The notes: generated by a model not told the origin, from the sequence alone. Numbered from the stretch's first letter, positions 16,494-26,017 are shown. The stretch is DNA of 64,000 nt from Novosphingobium sp. CF614 (GCF_900113255.1 NZ_FOOR01000001.1:1-64000), one strand, 5' to 3'. Numbers and translations are program-made.

Positions 16494-19063
16494 GCGCGCT
16501 TCTGCTTCTGCTGGCCGCCGGCGCGGCCCAGCCCGACGCCCGCCCCGAAGCCCGGGTCACCGCCGATATCGCCGCCAAGATCGCGGGGATGAGCGATGCG
16601 GAAAAGGCGGCGCAGCTGCAATCGGGCGCGGCCGCCAGCCCGCCCGAACTGCCCGCCTACGACTATTGGAACGAGGCGCTGCACGGCCTTGCCCGCAACG
16701 GCGTGGCGACGGTGTTTCCGCAGGCGATCGGCCTTGCGGCGACCTGGGACGCACCGCTGATCGAACGTGTCGGCACGGCCGTCTCGACCGAGGCCCGGGC
16801 CAAGTACAACGGCCTTACCGGCAAGGACCGCCGCCGCTACCAGGGGCTGACGATCTGGTCGCCCAACATCAACATCTTCCGCGATCCGCGCTGGGGACGC
16901 GGGCAGGAAACCTATGGCGAGGACCCGGTGCTGACCGGCGCCCTTGCGACCGCCTATGTGCGGGGCCTGCAGGGACCGGATCCGGCCCAGCCGCGCGTGA
17001 TCGCAACGCCCAAGCATCTCGTCGCCCACAGCGGCCCCGAAGCCGGGCGCGACAGCTTCGACGTGCAGGCCAGCGCCTATGACTTGGAGGCGACCTACCT
17101 CCCCGCGTTCCGCAAGGTCCTGACCGACGGCAAGGCGCAATCCGTCATGTGCGCGTACAATGCGGTCCACGGCGTGCCCGTCTGCGGCGCCGAGTGGCTG
17201 CTCGACCAGCGGCTGCGCAAGGACTGGGGATTTGACGGACTGGTCGTTTCCGATTGCGACGCCGTCGGCAACATCAACCACTACCAGCGCTATCGCCGGA
17301 CCAACGCCGCCGCCGCCGCCGCCGCGATCAACGCCGGGATGGATCTCAATTGCGGCCGCACTTATGCCGCGCTCGCCGAAGCGCTCGCCAAAGGCCTGAC
17401 CGCGCCCGCGACGGTCGACCGCGCGCTTGCCCGCACGTTCACCGTCCGCAAGATGCTGGGCGACGCATTCGGCGCGAAAAGCCGCTGGGACGCGATTCCT
17501 CCCAGTGCCGTCGATACGCCCGGGAATCGCGCGCTGGCGCTCGAAGCGGCGCGCAAGTCGCTGGTCCTGCTCCAGAACAATGGCATCCTGCCGCTGCGTC
17601 GGGGCGCGCGCATCGCGGTCGTCGGCCCGAACGCCGACAGTCTCGATACGCTGGAGGCGAACTACCATGGCACCGCCGCGCGGCCGGTGACCCCGCTCGA
17701 CGGGCTCTCCACCCGCTACGCGGTGCGCTATTCGCAAGGCGCGACCCTTGGTGAAGGCGTACCCGTGGTCATCCCGCGCACCGCGTTCGGCGCGGGCCTG
17801 AAGGCAGAATTCTTCGCCGATCCGGCGATGACCGGTGCACCGGTATCCACGCGGACGGATGCCAGGATCGATTTCGACTGGAACCGCACCTCGCCCGCCC
17901 CCGGCATTCCGGCCGGGCGCTATGGCGTGCGCTGGACCGGGACGCTGACCCCGGAAGGCCCCGGCGAGCATATGCTGCGCGTGGACGTGCCACGCTGCTT
18001 CGATTGCAATGGCCACGATGGGGTGCGCCTGTGGATCGACGACCAGCAAGTGATCGCCGATACCGGCGACAACACGGCGGTCGAAGCTGGCGTCACCTTC
18101 GCCGATACGCGGCCCAGGGCGATCCGGCTCGAGCTTGCCCATGCCAGCGAGGACGAAGGCATCCGCCTGACGTGGGTCGCTCCGCCCGGGCCCCAGCGCG
18201 AACGCGCGGCCGCCGCCGCGCGGGGCGCCGATGCGATCATCGCCTTCGTCGGCCTTTCCCCGGCGGTCGAGGGCGAGGCGTTGCAGGTGGAGGTCCCCGG
18301 CTTCTCCGGCGGCGACCGCACCGACATCGCCCTGCCGCGCCCGCAGCAGGAACTGCTCGAGGCGCTGAAGGCCACCGGCAAGCCGCTTGTCGTCGTCCTG
18401 CTGTCGGGCAGTGCGGTCGCCATGCCGTGGGTCAAGGACAATGCCGACGCCGTGATTGCCGCCTGGTATCCGGGCGAGGAAGGCGGCAATGCCATCGCCG
18501 ACCTGATCGATGGCGGCTTCAGTCCCTCGGGCCGCCTGCCGGTGACATTCTATGCCCGCACGCGCGACCTGCCCGCCTTCGTCGACTACAACATGCGCGA
18601 GCGCACCTACCGCTACTTCCACGGGACGCCGCTGTGGGGGTTCGGCCATGGCATCGGCTATACCACTTTCGGTTATGACCAGGCCACGGCCCCGCAAAGG
18701 ATCGCGGCGGGCACGTCGCTGACGGTCAGCGTCCGCGTCACCAACACCGGCGTCCGGCCCGGCGAGGAAGTGGTGCAGGCCTATCTCGTCCCGCCCGAGG
18801 GACTGCGCGGGATCGGCGATTTCAACGATCCCGTCCTGCGGCACTGCCTGATCGGCTTCCAGCGCGCCGCGATCGGCAAGGGCAAAAGCGCCACGGTATC
18901 GTTCAACTTCGATCCGCGCAGCCTCTCGACGGTGGACCGCGATGGTGTCCGCGCGGTGCGATCGGGGGACTACCGCCTGTTCATCGGCGGCGGACAGCCG
19001 GGCGCGGCACCTGGAACGGAAATCGCGTTCACCATCGAAGGAACCCTGGAGTTGCCGAAATGA
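16490..19063 (+). CDS. GH3 glycosidase with PA14 insert, probable beta-xylosidase
   Basis: An exported GH3 exo-beta-glycosidase (857 residues) with GTG start, AGGGAG site and a short Sec signal (VSALLLLLAAGAAQ). The (beta/alpha)8 domain has YDYWNEALHGLARNG near residue 50 and the nucleophile Asp255 in VVSDCDAV. After KSLVLLQNNGILPL comes the second GH3 domain, interrupted by a PA14 domain (about 430-570, GLKAEFF to VRLWIDD), then a fibronectin-III-like end. NEALHG is typical of the xylosidase branch. Xanthomonas NixI, a GH3 in a similar gene set, removes the beta-1,2-xylose of plant N-glycans, and I infer the same here; glucosidase activity cannot be excluded. A run of seven alanines (GCC repeats) lies near residue 282. 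Confidence 0.88.
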   Translation: MSALLLLLAAGAAQPDARPEARVTADIAAKIAGMSDAEKAAQLQSGAAASPPELPAYDYWNEALHGLARNGVATVFPQAIGLAATWDAPLIERVGTAVSTEARAKYNGLTGKDRRRYQGLTIWSPNINIFRDPRWGRGQETYGEDPVLTGALATAYVRGLQGPDPAQPRVIATPKHLVAHSGPEAGRDSFDVQASAYDLEATYLPAFRKVLTDGKAQSVMCAYNAVHGVPVCGAEWLLDQRLRKDWGFDGLVVSDCDAVGNINHYQRYRRTNAAAAAAAINAGMDLNCGRTYAALAEALAKGLTAPATVDRALARTFTVRKMLGDAFGAKSRWDAIPPSAVDTPGNRALALEAARKSLVLLQNNGILPLRRGARIAVVGPNADSLDTLEANYHGTAARPVTPLDGLSTRYAVRYSQGATLGEGVPVVIPRTAFGAGLKAEFFADPAMTGAPVSTRTDARIDFDWNRTSPAPGIPAGRYGVRWTGTLTPEGPGEHMLRVDVPRCFDCNGHDGVRLWIDDQQVIADTGDNTAVEAGVTFADTRPRAIRLELAHASEDEGIRLTWVAPPGPQRERAAAAARGADAIIAFVGLSPAVEGEALQVEVPGFSGGDRTDIALPRPQQELLEALKATGKPLVVVLLSGSAVAMPWVKDNADAVIAAWYPGEEGGNAIADLIDGGFSPSGRLPVTFYARTRDLPAFVDYNMRERTYRYFHGTPLWGFGHGIGYTTFGYDQATAPQRIAAGTSLTVSVRVTNTGVRPGEEVVQAYLVPPEGLRGIGDFNDPVLRHCLIGFQRAAIGKGKSATVSFNFDPRSLSTVDRDGVRAVRSGDYRLFIGGGQPGAAPGTEIAFTIEGTLELPK

Positions 19064-20505
19064 GGGTCGACCGACGCGCGATCATCGCCGGATCGTTGAC
19101 GCTGGGCGCCGGGATGATGCTCTCGCCATCGTCGGCGCTCGCCGCGCAAGGTCCCCGGCCGGGCACGCGCCCCGCCGCAGCGGACAGGCTTTTCGTCAGT
19201 CCTGCCGTGGAGCGCGAGATCGCGCGCGTTTCGGCGCTTATCGGCGATCCGGAACTGCGCCACCTGTTCGTAAACTGCTACCCCAATACGCTCGACACGA
19301 CAGTGTTCATGGCGAAGATCGACGGGCGCAGCGACGCCTTCGTCATCACCGGCGACATCGCGTGCATGTGGCTGCGCGACAGTTCGGCACAGCTCAACCC
19401 CTACCTGCATCTGACCCGCGAGGATGCGGCCCTGCGCGAACTGTTTCGCGGGTTGATCGCGCGGCAGGCGCGCTCGATCCTGATCGATCCTTACGCCAAC
19501 GCCTTCACGCGCGATCCCTCGGCGAGCACCGACCTGCCCTGGGCGCTCGCCGACGATACGGAGATGAAGCCCGGCGTCGCCGAGCGGAAGTGGGAAGTGG
19601 ATTCGCTGTGCTATCCGATGCGGCTGGCGCACGATTACTGGAAGGCAAGCGGCGATACCGCGCCGTTCGACGCGCTGTGGGCGGAGGCGGCATGGGCCAG
19701 CATCCGCACCTTCCGCGAACAGCAGCGCAAGGACGGCCCGGGCCCCTACCGCTTCCTGCGCCGCGACAAGCTGGCCACCGAGACGCAGATCCTTGACGGT
19801 TATGGCGCGCCGACCCGCAAGGTCGGCATGATCCACAGCATGTACCGGCCCTCGGACGATGCCTGCCTGTTCCCGTTCCTGGTTCCCTCGAACCTGTTCG
19901 CGGTGGCGGCGCTGCGCAAGCTCGCGGCAGTTGCGGGCGGCGCGGCGGCGCAGGCGAAGCTTGCCAACACCGCGCTCGATCTGGCGCGCGAAGTGGAACT
20001 GGCGACATATGCCCACGGCACGATGATAGACCCCGCCAGCGGCCAACGGCTCTGGGCCTACGAAGTAGACGGCTTCGGCAACGGACATTTCATGGACGAC
20101 GCCAACGTGCCCAGCCTGTCCTCGCTCGCCTATCTCGGCGCGGTGCCGGCGGACGACGTGCTGTTCCGGCGCACGGCGGCCGCGGCATGGAGCGCGCGCA
20201 ACCCCTATTTCTTCGCGGGGACCGCCGCCGAAGGGATCGGCGGACCCCATGCCGGCCTGCGCATGATCTGGCCGATGGCGATCGTCATGCGCGCGCTGTC
20301 GAGCGACGATGACGCCACGATCCGCCAGTGCCTTGCCGCGCTCAAGGCCAGCCACGCGGGCACCGGCTTCATGCACGAAGCCTTCGACCAGGACGATCCC
20401 GCCAAATTCACGCGCAGCTGGTTCGCCTGGGCCAATGGCCTGTTCGGCGAGCTGATGATCGACCTGGCGCGGCGCAAGCCCGCGCTTCTTGGAGCAACCG
20501 CATGA
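19060..20505 (+). CDS. GH125 exo-alpha-1,6-mannosidase, Tat signal
   Basis: Removes the alpha-1,6-linked mannose of the N-glycan core. The protein has 481 residues; the N-terminus DRRAIIAGSLTLGAG is a twin-arginine (Tat) export signal, so folding probably occurs before export. GH125 (DUF1237) features are FVITGDIACMWLRDSSAQ (about 89-106), SIDPYANAFTRDP-type substrate segments and HSMYRPSDDACLFPFLVPSN (about 260-279). In Xanthomonas the GH125 enzyme NixJ acts after the GH92 and GH3 enzymes; all three families are adjacent here. ATG overlaps the GH3 stop as ATGA, and its own stop overlaps GH92 in the same way. Confidence 0.92.
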   Translation: MRVDRRAIIAGSLTLGAGMMLSPSSALAAQGPRPGTRPAAADRLFVSPAVEREIARVSALIGDPELRHLFVNCYPNTLDTTVFMAKIDGRSDAFVITGDIACMWLRDSSAQLNPYLHLTREDAALRELFRGLIARQARSILIDPYANAFTRDPSASTDLPWALADDTEMKPGVAERKWEVDSLCYPMRLAHDYWKASGDTAPFDALWAEAAWASIRTFREQQRKDGPGPYRFLRRDKLATETQILDGYGAPTRKVGMIHSMYRPSDDACLFPFLVPSNLFAVAALRKLAAVAGGAAAQAKLANTALDLAREVELATYAHGTMIDPASGQRLWAYEVDGFGNGHFMDDANVPSLSSLAYLGAVPADDVLFRRTAAAAWSARNPYFFAGTAAEGIGGPHAGLRMIWPMAIVMRALSSDDDATIRQCLAALKASHAGTGFMHEAFDQDDPAKFTRSWFAWANGLFGELMIDLARRKPALLGATA

Positions 20506-22808
20506 TCCGCCTGACCCGTCGCGGCTTGATCGCGGGCGCCGGCGCGCTCGGCGTGGCCGGCGCCCTCCCCGCGAGCGCCGCGTCGCGGATCGCGCCTGCC
20601 GCGCCCGACTTGTTCATCGGCACCGGCGGCGACGGCCATACCTTCCCCGGCGCCTCGCTGCCGTTCGGCATGGTCCAGCTTTCGCCCGATACCGATACCG
20701 CGCGCTGGGCGACCTGCTCGGGCTATCACCACGGCGATCCCTCGCTGCTCGGCTTCTCGCACACGCACCTGTCCGGCACCGGCATCGGCGACATGCTGGA
20801 CGTGCTCGTCACCCCGTGCCGAGGGCCGGTCATGCTCCAGCCCGGGCCGCTGGAGCAACCGGACCAGGGCTACCGCCTGCGTTATTCCGACGAACTGGCC
20901 GAACCGGGCTATTACCGCGTCATGCTGGAAAACGGCGTGCTGGCCGAGTTGACCGTCACGCGCCGCACCGGCATTCACCGCTACAGCTTCCCGCAAGGCC
21001 CGGCGCACCTGCTGGTCGATCTTTCGCACCTTGTCATGGAAGGTCCGGGCGAGCCGGCCTTGATCGACGAGGCACGGCTGGCGCTGGAGACGGACGGCAC
21101 GCTCACCGGGGCGCGCCGGGCCCACCGCTGGGCCAAGGGGCGGCGCTGCTTCTTCGCGATGCAGTTCTCGCGCCAGCCTGACCGGATCGAGTTCTTCGGC
21201 GACGACGATATCCCCGCCCCGGGCGAAGGGGTAAGCGGCAAGCGCCTGAAGGCCGCGCTCCACTATGACGATGCGGGCAGCGCACCGCTCGTCGTGCGCT
21301 GCGGCATCTCGGCGGTGGACGGCGCGGGTGCCCGCCGCAACGTATCCGCCGAGGCGCGTCACTGGGATTTCGATCGCTATCGCCGCGCCGCGACGCGCGC
21401 CTGGTCGCGCGAGCTTTCGCGCATCCGGGTCGCTGGCGGAACCGATCAGGAGCGCACCGTCATGGCCACCGCGCTCTATCACGCAAGCCTCGGGCCGACC
21501 TTGTTCTCGGACGTGGACGGGCGCTATGTCGGGCTCGACCGGCAAGTCCACAAGCTGGCGAAAGGCGAGGAATCCTACACCGCCTATTCGCTGTGGGACA
21601 CTTATCGCGCATTCCATCCGCTGCAGACGGTGATCCGGCCCCGAATGGCCGAAACTTTCGCCGCCGATCTGGTCCGCCACACCGCGCAAAGCCCCTTCGG
21701 ACCACCGGTCTGGCCGCTGCAGGGGGTGGAAACCGGCTGCATGATCGCCTGGCACGGCGTCGCGGTCATGGCCGAAGCGCGCGCCAAAGGCTTTCGCGCC
21801 GACTATGCCGCCGCCTGGCCCGGCGTGAAGCGCCGCCTGTTCGACTGGTCGACACCGAACCTCGACAACAGTCTCGGCCTTCCCGCCTACGATGAAACCG
21901 GCTTCATCCCCGCCGACCGGATCTTCGAAAGCGTATCGCGCGTGCTGGAATACAGTTACGACGACTACGCCGCCGCCGGGCTGGCCGATGCCGCCGGCGA
22001 TACCGCCAGGGCGGCGTATCTGCGGCGGCGCAGCGGCAACTGGCGCAATGTGTTCGATCCCGCCACCGGCTTTGCCCGACCGCGCCTTGCCGACGGAACC
22101 TGGGCGGAGCCCTTCACCCCCAACGGCATCGGCCATTCGCCGCGCTGGCGCGACTTTACCGAAAGCAACAGCTGGCAGGCGACTTTCCTCAACCAGCACG
22201 ACGTGCCCGGCCTGATCGCGGCGATGGGCGGAGACGCGGCGTTCGAGGCGAAGCTCGATGGACTGTTCACCGCCGATTCCACCCTGCCCGAAGGCGCCCC
22301 GCCCGATATCTCGGGCCTTGTCGGCCAGTACGCCCATGGCAACGAGCCGAGCCACCACGTCGCCTACCTCTATCCCTATTGCGGCGCGGCGTGGAAGACG
22401 CAGGCCATGGTCCGGCGCCTGATGGCTGAAATGTACCACGACCGCCCCGACGGCATCATCGGCAACGACGATTGCGGCCAGATGAGCGCGTGGTTCATCT
22501 TCTCCGCGCTCGGCTTCTACCCGGTCGATCCGGTCAGCGCGACATACGTGTTCGGCAGCCCGCTGTTCACCCGGGCCGAGGTCGACCTCGGCAACGGGCG
22601 GCGGCTCACGGTGGAAGCACCGGGCAACCGCCGCGACACGCCCTATGTCCGCGCGATCCGCTGGAACGACGCGCCTTGGAAAAAGGGCTGGATCGCCCAC
22701 GCCGATCTCGTGCGCGGGGGCACGCTGCGCTTCGAGATGAGCGCAGCCCCCGACAAGAGCTTCGCCAGCCTGCCCGAGCATCGCCCGGGACGCCCGCCCT
22801 CCGCATGA
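20502..22808 (+). CDS. GH92 alpha-mannosidase, Tat signal
   Basis: A calcium-dependent exo-alpha-mannosidase (768 residues) removing alpha-1,2- or alpha-1,3-linked mannose from N-glycans. The export signal is TRRGLIAGAGALGVAGA (Tat type). Family signatures are present in order: FIGTGGDGHTFPGASLPFGM (about 33-52), GFSHTHLSGTG, GNEPSHHVAYLYPY and GNDDCGQMSAW (654-664). Start was set at the ATG overlapping the GH125 stop (ATGA), which begins the signal. The linkage preference cannot be read from sequence alone. Its stop overlaps the start of a very small ORF. Confidence 0.93.
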   Translation: MIRLTRRGLIAGAGALGVAGALPASAASRIAPAAPDLFIGTGGDGHTFPGASLPFGMVQLSPDTDTARWATCSGYHHGDPSLLGFSHTHLSGTGIGDMLDVLVTPCRGPVMLQPGPLEQPDQGYRLRYSDELAEPGYYRVMLENGVLAELTVTRRTGIHRYSFPQGPAHLLVDLSHLVMEGPGEPALIDEARLALETDGTLTGARRAHRWAKGRRCFFAMQFSRQPDRIEFFGDDDIPAPGEGVSGKRLKAALHYDDAGSAPLVVRCGISAVDGAGARRNVSAEARHWDFDRYRRAATRAWSRELSRIRVAGGTDQERTVMATALYHASLGPTLFSDVDGRYVGLDRQVHKLAKGEESYTAYSLWDTYRAFHPLQTVIRPRMAETFAADLVRHTAQSPFGPPVWPLQGVETGCMIAWHGVAVMAEARAKGFRADYAAAWPGVKRRLFDWSTPNLDNSLGLPAYDETGFIPADRIFESVSRVLEYSYDDYAAAGLADAAGDTARAAYLRRRSGNWRNVFDPATGFARPRLADGTWAEPFTPNGIGHSPRWRDFTESNSWQATFLNQHDVPGLIAAMGGDAAFEAKLDGLFTADSTLPEGAPPDISGLVGQYAHGNEPSHHVAYLYPYCGAAWKTQAMVRRLMAEMYHDRPDGIIGNDDCGQMSAWFIFSALGFYPVDPVSATYVFGSPLFTRAEVDLGNGRRLTVEAPGNRRDTPYVRAIRWNDAPWKKGWIAHADLVRGGTLRFEMSAAPDKSFASLPEHRPGRPPSA

Positions 22809-22930
22809 TCCATGCTACCGCCCTTGCGCCCAGCGTCGGCGGGCGCTGGCGCCAGATCGCCGAAGCATGGCTCGTTCCCGAACCGCCGGCCGGCACCAAT
22901 CCTTCGATCCACACCGGAACCCTGCCATGA
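22805..22930 (+). CDS. 41-residue micro-ORF coupled on both sides (unknown function)
   Basis: I do not recognise this product. It fills the gap between GH92 and GH29 exactly: its ATG overlaps the GH92 stop (ATGA at 22805-22808) and its TGA lies inside the ATGA at the GH29 start (22927-22930). The peptide begins MIHATALAPSVGGRWRQIAE and ends NPSIHTGTLP. It has no signal peptide, membrane segment or cysteine. Roughly three quarters of its third codon positions are G or C, compatible with real coding. It could be a true small protein, a ribosome-relay leader that keeps GH29 translationally coupled, or the in-frame remnant of a deleted gene. Confidence 0.45.
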   Translation: MIHATALAPSVGGRWRQIAEAWLVPEPPAGTNPSIHTGTLP

Positions 22931-24843
22931 CCATGCCCCAGACCAGTCCGATCTCCCGCCGCTGTCTCCTTGCAGGATCGCTGCTTGCCGGCGCTTCGGC
23001 CTGTGCGCCGCGCGTGGCCGGAATTGCCGCCGCGCCCGTTCTTCCAGCGCCGTGGGGCGCCGTGCCCTCGCAGCGCCAGCTCAAATGGCACGATCGGCGG
23101 ATGTACGCCTTCGTCCATTTCTCCATGAACACCTTTACCGACAAGGAATGGGGCTTTGGCGATGAAGACCCGGGGCTGTTCAACCCCACCGATTTCGATG
23201 CCGACCAGATCGCCGCCGCGGCGGTCGCGGGCGGCCTTACCGGGCTGATCGTCACCGCCAAGCACCATGACGGCTTCTGCCTGTGGCCGACCATGCTGAC
23301 CGAACATTGCCTGCGCAATTCGCCATGGCGCGGCGGCAAGGGCGACGTGGTGGGCGAACTCGAACAGGCCTGCCGCCGCGCGGGGATCGATTTCGGCGTC
23401 TACCTTTCGCCATGGGACCGCAACCACGCCGACTATGGCAGGCCGGCCTACGTCGAATACTACCGGGCGCAACTGACCGAACTGTGCACCCGTTACGGCG
23501 ACCTGTTCGAAGTCTGGTTCGACGGCGCGAACGGCGGCGACGGCTATTACGGCGGCGCGCGCGAGACCCGGCAGATCGACGCACCCAGGTATTACAACTG
23601 GCCGAGCATCATCGAACTCGTGCACAAGCTGCAGCCCGGCGCCTGCACCTTCGATCCGCTGGGCGCCGATATCCGCTGGGTCGGCAACGAGGAAGGCCAC
23701 GCGGGCGATCCGTGCTGGCCGACCATGCCCGACGCCGCTTACGAGCAGGACAAGGGCTATACCGGCGTGCGCGGCGCGAAACTGTGGTGGCCTGCGGAAA
23801 CCGACGTCTCGATCCGTCCGGGCTGGTTCTATCACGCCGATGAAGACACCCAGGTGAAGACGCCGCAGAAGCTGATGGAAATGTTCGACCGGTCGGTCGG
23901 CAACGGCAGCAATTTCCTGCTCAACCTGCCACCCGATCGCCGTGGCCGCATTCCGGACCGCGATGTCGCCAGCCTCAAGGCGTTCGGCGATGCGATTCGG
24001 ACGACCTTCGCCGCCGATTGCGCGCGCGGGGCCGTGGCCACCGCAAGCGCCGATATCGGCGGAACCGCCGCAAACGCGATCGACGGTGATCCGGGGACGT
24101 TCTGGTGCGCTCCCGCCGAAGCGCGCGACGCCACGCTTGCGCTTGACCTTGCCCCCGGTGCCCGGTTCGACACGATCCGCCTGCGCGAATGGCTGCCGCT
24201 CGGCCTGCGCACCACCACGTTCGCGATCGACATCGCCGACGACGGCGGCAACTGGCGCGAAGTAGCGCGCAAGGACATGGTCGGGCCGGAACGGCTGGTT
24301 CGCCTGCCCGCCCCGGTCTCGCCCCGCCGCGTGCGCTTCCGCGCGGTGGCCGCCGAAGCCGGGCCGACGCTGCGCGAATTCGCGCTGTTCCTTTCGACGC
24401 CGCCGGTGGAACTGCCGCCGGCCGTACCTTCGGACCCCAGCATCATTTCGCGCCGCGGCTGGAAGATCGTTTCCGCCAGCGCGCCGGGCGCCGAGGCCGT
24501 GCTCGACGAGGATCCGAAGACCGCGTGGAGTTCGCCCGCCCCGGCCATGCTCACCATTGATCTCGGCGCCGAGGAAACGCTTGCCGGCTTCACGCTGACG
24601 CCCACCCGCCACATCGATCCGCAGGCTGCCCCGCCCGCGCGCTGGCAGGTCGAAACCAGTCTGGACGGCAAGCACTGGTCGAAGGCCGAGGAGGGCGAGT
24701 TCCAGAACATCAACTATGCCCGCGCCACCCAGCGTATCGCCTTCAAGGGACCACGCGCGGCGCGTTTCCTGCGGCTGCGTTTCCCCCGGCCCGCCGTGCC
24801 CGCCCCGGCCATCGCCATGGCGACGATCGGGGCTTTCCGCTAG
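22927..24843 (+). CDS. GH29 alpha-L-fucosidase with two F5/8-type C domains, Tat signal
   Basis: Releases L-fucose from glycans. The 638-residue protein starts with ISRRCLLAGSLLAGASAC, a Tat signal with a possible lipoprotein cysteine, so it may be membrane-anchored. The GH29 barrel has HFSMNTFTDKEWGFG, TAKHHDGFCLWPT and the likely nucleophile Asp199 in VWFDGANGG. Two discoidin/CBM32-like domains follow (about 365-490 and 505-638). This build resembles alpha-1,3/1,4-specific GH29 enzymes; core alpha-1,3-fucose of plant N-glycans is a reasonable target. The start at 22927 is supported by the ATGA overlap with the micro-ORF; an upstream in-frame ATG at 22867 lacks signal logic. Its stop shares CTAG with the convergent corA stop. 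Confidence 0.92.
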   Translation: MTMPQTSPISRRCLLAGSLLAGASACAPRVAGIAAAPVLPAPWGAVPSQRQLKWHDRRMYAFVHFSMNTFTDKEWGFGDEDPGLFNPTDFDADQIAAAAVAGGLTGLIVTAKHHDGFCLWPTMLTEHCLRNSPWRGGKGDVVGELEQACRRAGIDFGVYLSPWDRNHADYGRPAYVEYYRAQLTELCTRYGDLFEVWFDGANGGDGYYGGARETRQIDAPRYYNWPSIIELVHKLQPGACTFDPLGADIRWVGNEEGHAGDPCWPTMPDAAYEQDKGYTGVRGAKLWWPAETDVSIRPGWFYHADEDTQVKTPQKLMEMFDRSVGNGSNFLLNLPPDRRGRIPDRDVASLKAFGDAIRTTFAADCARGAVATASADIGGTAANAIDGDPGTFWCAPAEARDATLALDLAPGARFDTIRLREWLPLGLRTTTFAIDIADDGGNWREVARKDMVGPERLVRLPAPVSPRRVRFRAVAAEAGPTLREFALFLSTPPVELPPAVPSDPSIISRRGWKIVSASAPGAEAVLDEDPKTAWSSPAPAMLTIDLGAEETLAGFTLTPTRHIDPQAAPPARWQVETSLDGKHWSKAEEGEFQNINYARATQRIAFKGPRAARFLRLRFPRPAVPAPAIAMATIGAFR

Positions 24844-25805
24844 AGCCACCGCGCCCGCTTGAAGCGGACGTAAAGTCCCACGCACAACATGACGATCACG
24901 CCGAGCACGACGAAATAGCCATATTCGGTCCTGAGTTCGGGCATGTTCGTGAAGTTCATGCCGTAGATACCGGCTATCGCGGTCGGTACGGCGAGAATCG
25001 CGGCCCAGGCCGCGAGCTGGCGAGTGATCGCGCCTTGGCGCTGCGATTCGAGCAGATGGCTCACTTCCAGGACCGAGGTCAGCACTTCCCGCAGGTTCTC
25101 GACCATCACTTCGACCCGCCGGACGTGATCGAGCACATCCTGGAAATAGGGCCGCACCGCCGGATCGAGACAAGGCGCTTCCAGATGCGTGAGCCTGCTC
25201 GCCGCCTCCGACATCGGCCCCAGGATGCGCCGGAACCGGATCAGTTCGCGGCGCAGCGTGAAGATGCGCGTGACCTCGGCGCGTTCGAGGAATGCATCGA
25301 GCGCCCGGTTCTCCATCTGGAGCACCTCTTCCTCTATCGTCTCGACGATCGGCTGGTAGCCGTCGACGATGAAGTCGAGAATGGCGTGGAGCACATAGTC
25401 GACCCCGTGGCTGAGGAGCGACGGTGCCGCTTCGAGCTGCCTGCGAAGCGCCGTATGTGCCCGGGCCGAGCCGTGGCGAACGGTGATGATGTGGTTGCCG
25501 CCGACGAAGATCGCGGTCTCGCCATAGACGATGGTGTCATGATCGAGATGCGCGGTGCGTGCCACGACGAAGAGTTGATCGCCATAGACATCGACCTTGG
25601 GAAGCTGATGGGCCTTGAGAGCGTCCTCCACCGCCAGGGGATGAAGGCCGTAGTTCTCCTGCAGCGTTCGCAATTCCGCCTCGGACGGCTCGAACAATCC
25701 GATCCACACGAAGTCCGACGGGTCGATGATCGGCGGCCGCTGGTCAAGTGTCACTTGTTGTGCCGGCCGGCCCTTGCGATACAGATATGCGGCAATTACG
25801 CTCAT
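24840..25805 (-). CDS. corA: CorA-family magnesium/divalent cation transporter
   Basis: An inner-membrane channel-like transporter for Mg2+ (or Co2+/Ni2+). The 321-residue length is normal for CorA. A long acidic and helical cytoplasmic domain is followed by two C-terminal membrane helices separated by the hallmark YGMNFTNMPEL (GMN at 282-284). The start MSVIAAYLY was chosen because homology begins there; the open frame extends 58 codons upstream without a plausible binding site. It converges on the fucosidase gene, with the two stop codons sharing the palindrome CTAG. Confidence 0.92.
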   Translation of the reverse strand: MSVIAAYLYRKGRPAQQVTLDQRPPIIDPSDFVWIGLFEPSEAELRTLQENYGLHPLAVEDALKAHQLPKVDVYGDQLFVVARTAHLDHDTIVYGETAIFVGGNHIITVRHGSARAHTALRRQLEAAPSLLSHGVDYVLHAILDFIVDGYQPIVETIEEEVLQMENRALDAFLERAEVTRIFTLRRELIRFRRILGPMSEAASRLTHLEAPCLDPAVRPYFQDVLDHVRRVEVMVENLREVLTSVLEVSHLLESQRQGAITRQLAAWAAILAVPTAIAGIYGMNFTNMPELRTEYGYFVVLGVIVMLCVGLYVRFKRARWL

Positions 25806-26017
25806 GCTGGTCTCGAATTTCCTCTGGCGCAATGGTCTAACATGGTCGTCCGGCTGTATCGGACGTGAACGCAACGGCTTGGGTAGCCTCCAATATCCCT
25901 CGCGAAGCGGACGCGGCGCGATTTTCGCCGCACCGATGGATTTGCACGGTCCACGGTTCCCGGTTTGCATGTCCGGCATCCGCCGTCGAGATGGCTTTCG
26001 ATGAAAACAGGAGACAG

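Noticed and set aside
16364..18844. 826-codon open frame on the minus strand
   Set aside because: Antisense to the GH3 gene, which has conserved catalytic motifs and proper signals; the antisense product matches nothing.
20205..22781. 858-codon open frame on the minus strand
   Set aside because: Antisense shadow of GH125 and GH92; no ribosome binding site or recognisable domain.
24840..24843. Shared CTAG of the fucosidase and corA stop codons
   Set aside because: Convergent genes often overlap at their stops; the palindrome explains it without any special function.
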